DNA of 53,823 nt from Planctomycetota bacterium (GTDB lineage Bacteria > Planctomycetota > Phycisphaerae > UBA1845), in NCBI GenBank assembly GCA_016208685.1, contig JACQXM010000061.1, forward strand, positions 1 to 53,823. Reading direction: 5' to 3'. Of the stretch, positions 51,313 to 53,823 are shown one piece after another. The translations under genes were made by a program, and so were the position numbers. The notes under the pieces are model-generated. The model made no database searches and was not told the origin of the DNA. It saw nothing but the letters and a program-made list of their open reading frames with translations. Position 1 is the first letter of the stretch. Each line of letters starts with the position of its first letter.

Positions 51313-51711
51313 ATGCTCGTCCGGATGCACCTTGCGCGCATCGTCATCGTAGACGCCGACGAGGAGAAGATGTCGATGATCGTGCTTCAGGAGCACAACG
51401 GTCAGCGCGCGTTTCCCATTCTCATCGGCATCCATGAAGCCTACGCCATTGACCGCCGCATCCGCGGCGCCTCGCCTCCGCGGCCCATGACCCATGACCT
51501 GATCGACCGCCTGCTGGGGGAGCTGGACTGCGAGCTGGAACAGATCGTCATCAGCGAGTTGCGGGACTCCACCTTTTTTGCCAAGCTGGTGTTGCGCCGC
51601 GACGGGCGGCTCATCGAGATCGACGCCCGCCCGTCGGATGCCATTGCCGTCGGCGCCGGGACGGAAACCCCGATCTACGTCGACGACTCCGTGCTGAAGG
51701 AAGTGTGTTGA
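51313..51711 (+). CDS. Bifunctional nuclease family protein (DUF151)
   Basis: The protein has 132 residues, ATG at 51313 behind CTGAGGAAG. The domain is seen in full: VIVDADEEKMSMIVLQEHNG, RAFPILIGIHEAYAIDRRIR, RPMTHDLIDRLLGELDCELE, ISELRDSTFFAKLVLRRDGR and EIDARPSDAIAVGAGTETPI, the last being the D-(A/x)-R-P-S-D-A-I-A motif of the family. Characterised members show RNase and DNase activity; others may bind nucleotides. Cytoplasmic. Lies between panB and a GHMP kinase with 21 bases to the latter, probably cotranscribed. Confidence 0.92.
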   Translation: MLVRMHLARIVIVDADEEKMSMIVLQEHNGQRAFPILIGIHEAYAIDRRIRGASPPRPMTHDLIDRLLGELDCELEQIVISELRDSTFFAKLVLRRDGRLIEIDARPSDAIAVGAGTETPIYVDDSVLKEVC

Positions 51712-51733
51712 CACGGCGGACGGACGCAGCGGA

Positions 51734-53194
51734 ATGAAGCTTGATCAGCCAGTCACGGCGGTGCGCGCGGCAACCCTGGCTCTCCCGGGAGGGCGGTGGG
51801 CGGCGGCCGCCGAGCGCCACGCGCGCCTGGCCGCCGACGTGCTCGACCGCGTATTGCCCGGCGCTCCCCGGTTTGTCGGCCGCGCCCCGGGCCGGCTGGA
51901 CGTGCTGGGCGGCAGCGCCGAGTGCAGCGGTTCCCTGGTGCTCAACGTTCCCGTGGCCGACGGCGTTTGCGCCGCGGCTCAGGCGCGAGGCGACGGCATG
52001 CTCTCCGTGTCGTACGCCGCCGCCCCGGGAACCGATGGTGCTCCGCCGTACGTGTTCCCCCTGCAACAGCTTCATGACCGCGGGGGAGGAGTCGTGGAGC
52101 CGGCGGGCGCGCGGCCGCTTCTCTCCCGCCCCGCGGGCAGCATGGTCTCCGCCGCCCTGGGTGCTGTTGTCGAAGCGTTGCGTGCCGGAGTGTTGCCGGG
52201 TCTGGGGGGCGGCGTATCGTTTTCGTTGGGGTCGACGCTGCCGGAAGCCTGCGACGTGGCGGGTGAGATGGCCGCGGCGGCGGCGACGCTGGTCGCGGCC
52301 TGCGCCGTCATGGGCGCCGGCCTCGACGCCGGCGGCGCCGTGAACATCTGCCGGCGCGTGCAGAACGACTGGCTCGGACGCCCCGGAGGCAGCGCCGATG
52401 CCGGATGCGTTCTACTGGGCGAAGGAGGCACGCTATCACGTTGGCCGTTCGACGGATCGACGCCCTCGGGGAACATGACGTTGCCCGAGGGCGCGGCCTT
52501 TGTCGGGTTTGACTGCGGAGGCGACGCGGAAGCGGCGTGGGCCCGCAATGAGCGCGTGCGCAGCGCCGCCTACATGGGGCGGACGTTGATCGCGCGCATC
52601 CTCGAGCACGACGGCGCCGGGAGCACGGCCTGGGATGGGCGGCTCTCGTCGATCTCGCTTGCCGATTACGTGGAGCGGTTCCGCGACCGGCTTCCCACCA
52701 AGATGAAGGGCGCCGACTTCCTGCGGCGCTTCGCCGCGCCCGAGGATCCGTTCCTTCGCATCGAGCCGGAGGTAACCTACAAGGTGCGATCGCGGACCGA
52801 ACATCATATCTACGAACACGCCCGCGCCGTGGAATTCAATGAGTGCCTCTCGGCGGCCGTCGGCAAGCAAACGCAGCCCAAGCTCTGTGAGGCCGGTGAA
52901 CTGATGCTCGCCTCGCACTGGAGCTACGGGCAGCGCTGTGGGCTGGGAAGCGCCGACGCCGACGTTCTGGTGAACCTGGTTCGGGCGCAAGGCACCGCGG
53001 CCGATCTCTACGGCGCCAAGCTCAGTGGTCGTGGCTGCGGCGGCACCGTCGTCGTACTCCTGCGCGACGGCGAACGCGCCCGGCAGGCGCTCGACGCCAT
53101 TTGCGCAGAATACCAGGCGCGGACCGGGAGCGAGACGCGGGTCCTGTACGGCTCCACCGCCGGCGCCCTCGCGGCTGGAGCCCAACCGGCATAG
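51734..53194 (+). CDS. GHMP-kinase family protein (galactokinase/arabinokinase-like) with altered ATP loop
   Basis: The protein has 486 residues from the ATG at 51734. The N-terminal motif GRAPGRLDVLGGSAECSG replaces the galactokinase GRVNLIGEHTDY, as in divergent sugar kinases. The third motif GAKLSGRGCGGTVVVLL (near residue 430) is the usual G-A-K-x-(T/S)-G-x-G-x-G-G. The central ATP-binding motif of the family, (L)PEGxGLSSSA, is replaced by STLPEACDVAGEMAAAA: the Pro-Glu is kept, but the glycine/serine pair that holds phosphate is missing. It therefore either binds ATP differently or no longer phosphorylates. Other parts (VEFNECLSAAV, LMLASHWSYGQRCGLGS) agree with the galactokinase/arabinokinase C-terminus. 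Follows the nuclease gene at 22 bases. Confidence 0.72.
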   Translation: MKLDQPVTAVRAATLALPGGRWAAAAERHARLAADVLDRVLPGAPRFVGRAPGRLDVLGGSAECSGSLVLNVPVADGVCAAAQARGDGMLSVSYAAAPGTDGAPPYVFPLQQLHDRGGGVVEPAGARPLLSRPAGSMVSAALGAVVEALRAGVLPGLGGGVSFSLGSTLPEACDVAGEMAAAAATLVAACAVMGAGLDAGGAVNICRRVQNDWLGRPGGSADAGCVLLGEGGTLSRWPFDGSTPSGNMTLPEGAAFVGFDCGGDAEAAWARNERVRSAAYMGRTLIARILEHDGAGSTAWDGRLSSISLADYVERFRDRLPTKMKGADFLRRFAAPEDPFLRIEPEVTYKVRSRTEHHIYEHARAVEFNECLSAAVGKQTQPKLCEAGELMLASHWSYGQRCGLGSADADVLVNLVRAQGTAADLYGAKLSGRGCGGTVVVLLRDGERARQALDAICAEYQARTGSETRVLYGSTAGALAAGAQPA

Positions 53195-53485
53195 TCCACC
53201 TCTCCATCGCCTCCGAAGGCCTCTCTCTCCCGCCCGGACTCGTGCGGCGGACAGCCGCTTGCGGCGAACCAACGGATTGGTGTTTCCGGGGCCCGCGCGG
53301 CTTGGAGTCGATCTACGCGTCCCATACTCGGGCGCGGTCGGCGCTTCCGGCGTTTCGTTCGCAGTCCGGCAGGACGTGGGGTGCGCGGAATGCTACACTT
53401 ATCGTCAGTGGTGCAACGCCGGCGCTGGGAACGTCCGACCTTCACGTTCCGTGGGCGTGAGGAGCGGGGGCGGGAAGCGCGGCCG
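53195..53485. other. Intergenic spacer, nothing recognised
   Basis: 291 bases between the GHMP kinase and moaA without a convincing gene, promoter or repeat. Confidence 0.4.
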
Positions 53486-53823
53486 ATGGCTTCGTCGTGC
53501 GTACCCGGCGGGGCCCGGGGCGCCCGGGCGACGCAGCCGCGTCGGCAACTGGCACCCGCGGGGGTTTCGACGGTGCCGCAGGATCGGTTCGGAAGAGAGA
53601 TCAACTACCTGCGCATTTCTCTGATCGACCACTGCAATCTGCGGTGCGTCTACTGCATGCCGCTGCGCGGGTTGACGTTCGCGCCGTCGGAAGAGCTCCT
53701 CACCGCGGAGGAGCTGGAGTGCGTGGCGCGGGCGGCGGCGTCCGTGGGCTTCACCAAAGTCCGCCTGACGGGCGGCGAACCCACGCTGCGCGCCGACCTC
53801 GTCGAGATCGTCGCCCGCATGAG
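53486..53823 (+). CDS. moaA: GTP 3',8-cyclase MoaA (partial, cut by the window end)
   Basis: The frame runs from ATG 53486 off the end of the window. The recognisable protein starts at VPQDRFGREINYLRISLIDH, so a GTG at 53573 (V of VPQD) is an equally good start; the 29 residues before it are Arg/Ala-rich. The radical-SAM cluster motif CxxxCxxC is in DHCNLRCVYCMP, and the SAM-binding G-G-E-P is in VRLTGGEPTLRADL. With MoaC it makes cyclic pyranopterin monophosphate, the first intermediate of molybdenum cofactor. The rest of the gene, including the C-terminal second cluster, lies outside the window. Confidence 0.9.
   Translation, partial: MASSCVPGGARGARATQPRRQLAPAGVSTVPQDRFGREINYLRISLIDHCNLRCVYCMPLRGLTFAPSEELLTAEELECVARAAASVGFTKVRLTGGEPTLRADLVEIVARM

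Overview
The window (53.8 kb, high GC) looks like a chromosomal segment of a planctomycete, most likely of the Phycisphaerae/Phycisphaerales type. This is inferred from gene content only: secreted proteins with repeated DCNxNxxxDxCD modules, dockerin-like DLDGDGDxD tails, PEP-CTERM and IPTL-like sorting tails, a prepilin-type protein, a CxxCGYxLxGL zinc-ribbon membrane protein, and intergenic DNA full of short palindromic repeats of a kind I associate with planctomycete genomes. No database was searched.

Layout. 1-5 kb: end of a surface protein with a terminator, a secreted triple Kazal-like protein, an AI-2E-type permease, a candidate small RNA, and a PmtA-like methyltransferase. 4.7-10.8 kb: housekeeping genes lysA, rnc, rpmH (too short for most ORF callers), rpsA with six S1 domains, and a primary-type sigma factor that seems to lack an ATG/GTG/TTG start. 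11.2-14.6 kb: a large secreted choice-of-anchor B protein and a membrane protein. 15.6-21.4 kb: a four-gene minus-strand operon of UnbV/CRTAC1-like, TPR, UnbU/RnfD-like and EpsI-like proteins. Two of its genes carry repeat arrays read in frame. 22.3-26.2 kb: a subtilisin-like secreted protease and, just upstream, an ISAs1-type insertion sequence whose transposase has an in-frame amber codon. 26.3-36.5 kb: secreted/CTERM proteins, a three-gene export operon (PEP-CTERM, dockerin-like, prepilin-like), a 7TM protein, a sodium:solute symporter and tRNA-Thr(CGU). 36.7-43.1 kb: a SNF2 helicase with a tightly linked 92-residue ORF, a polyferredoxin coupled to an SGNH-like protein, and an orphan. 43.2-53.8 kb: a polyamine operon (pyruvoyl arginine decarboxylase plus deoxyhypusine-synthase homologue), rsmE, a methyltransferase, an alkaline-phosphatase-fold enzyme, a VKOR-DsbA fusion, panB, a bifunctional nuclease, a divergent GHMP kinase and the start of moaA.

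The least ordinary things here are (i) a composite repeat system (a ~28-bp unit, a ~29-bp palindromic unit and 8-bp-period tracts) that recurs between genes and also lies inside two adjacent genes, in frame and in a conserved module order; (ii) the UnbV-TPR-UnbU-EpsI operon, which pairs homologues of two enediyne-cassette proteins without any polyketide synthase in view; (iii) a compact promoter-hairpin-terminator unit on the minus strand at about 3.1-3.2 kb, with a C-rich loop, that resembles a small RNA gene; and (iv) a sigma-factor gene whose best start is ATC behind a good Shine-Dalgarno.

All promoter, small-RNA and start-site calls come from reading the sequence by eye and are predictions.
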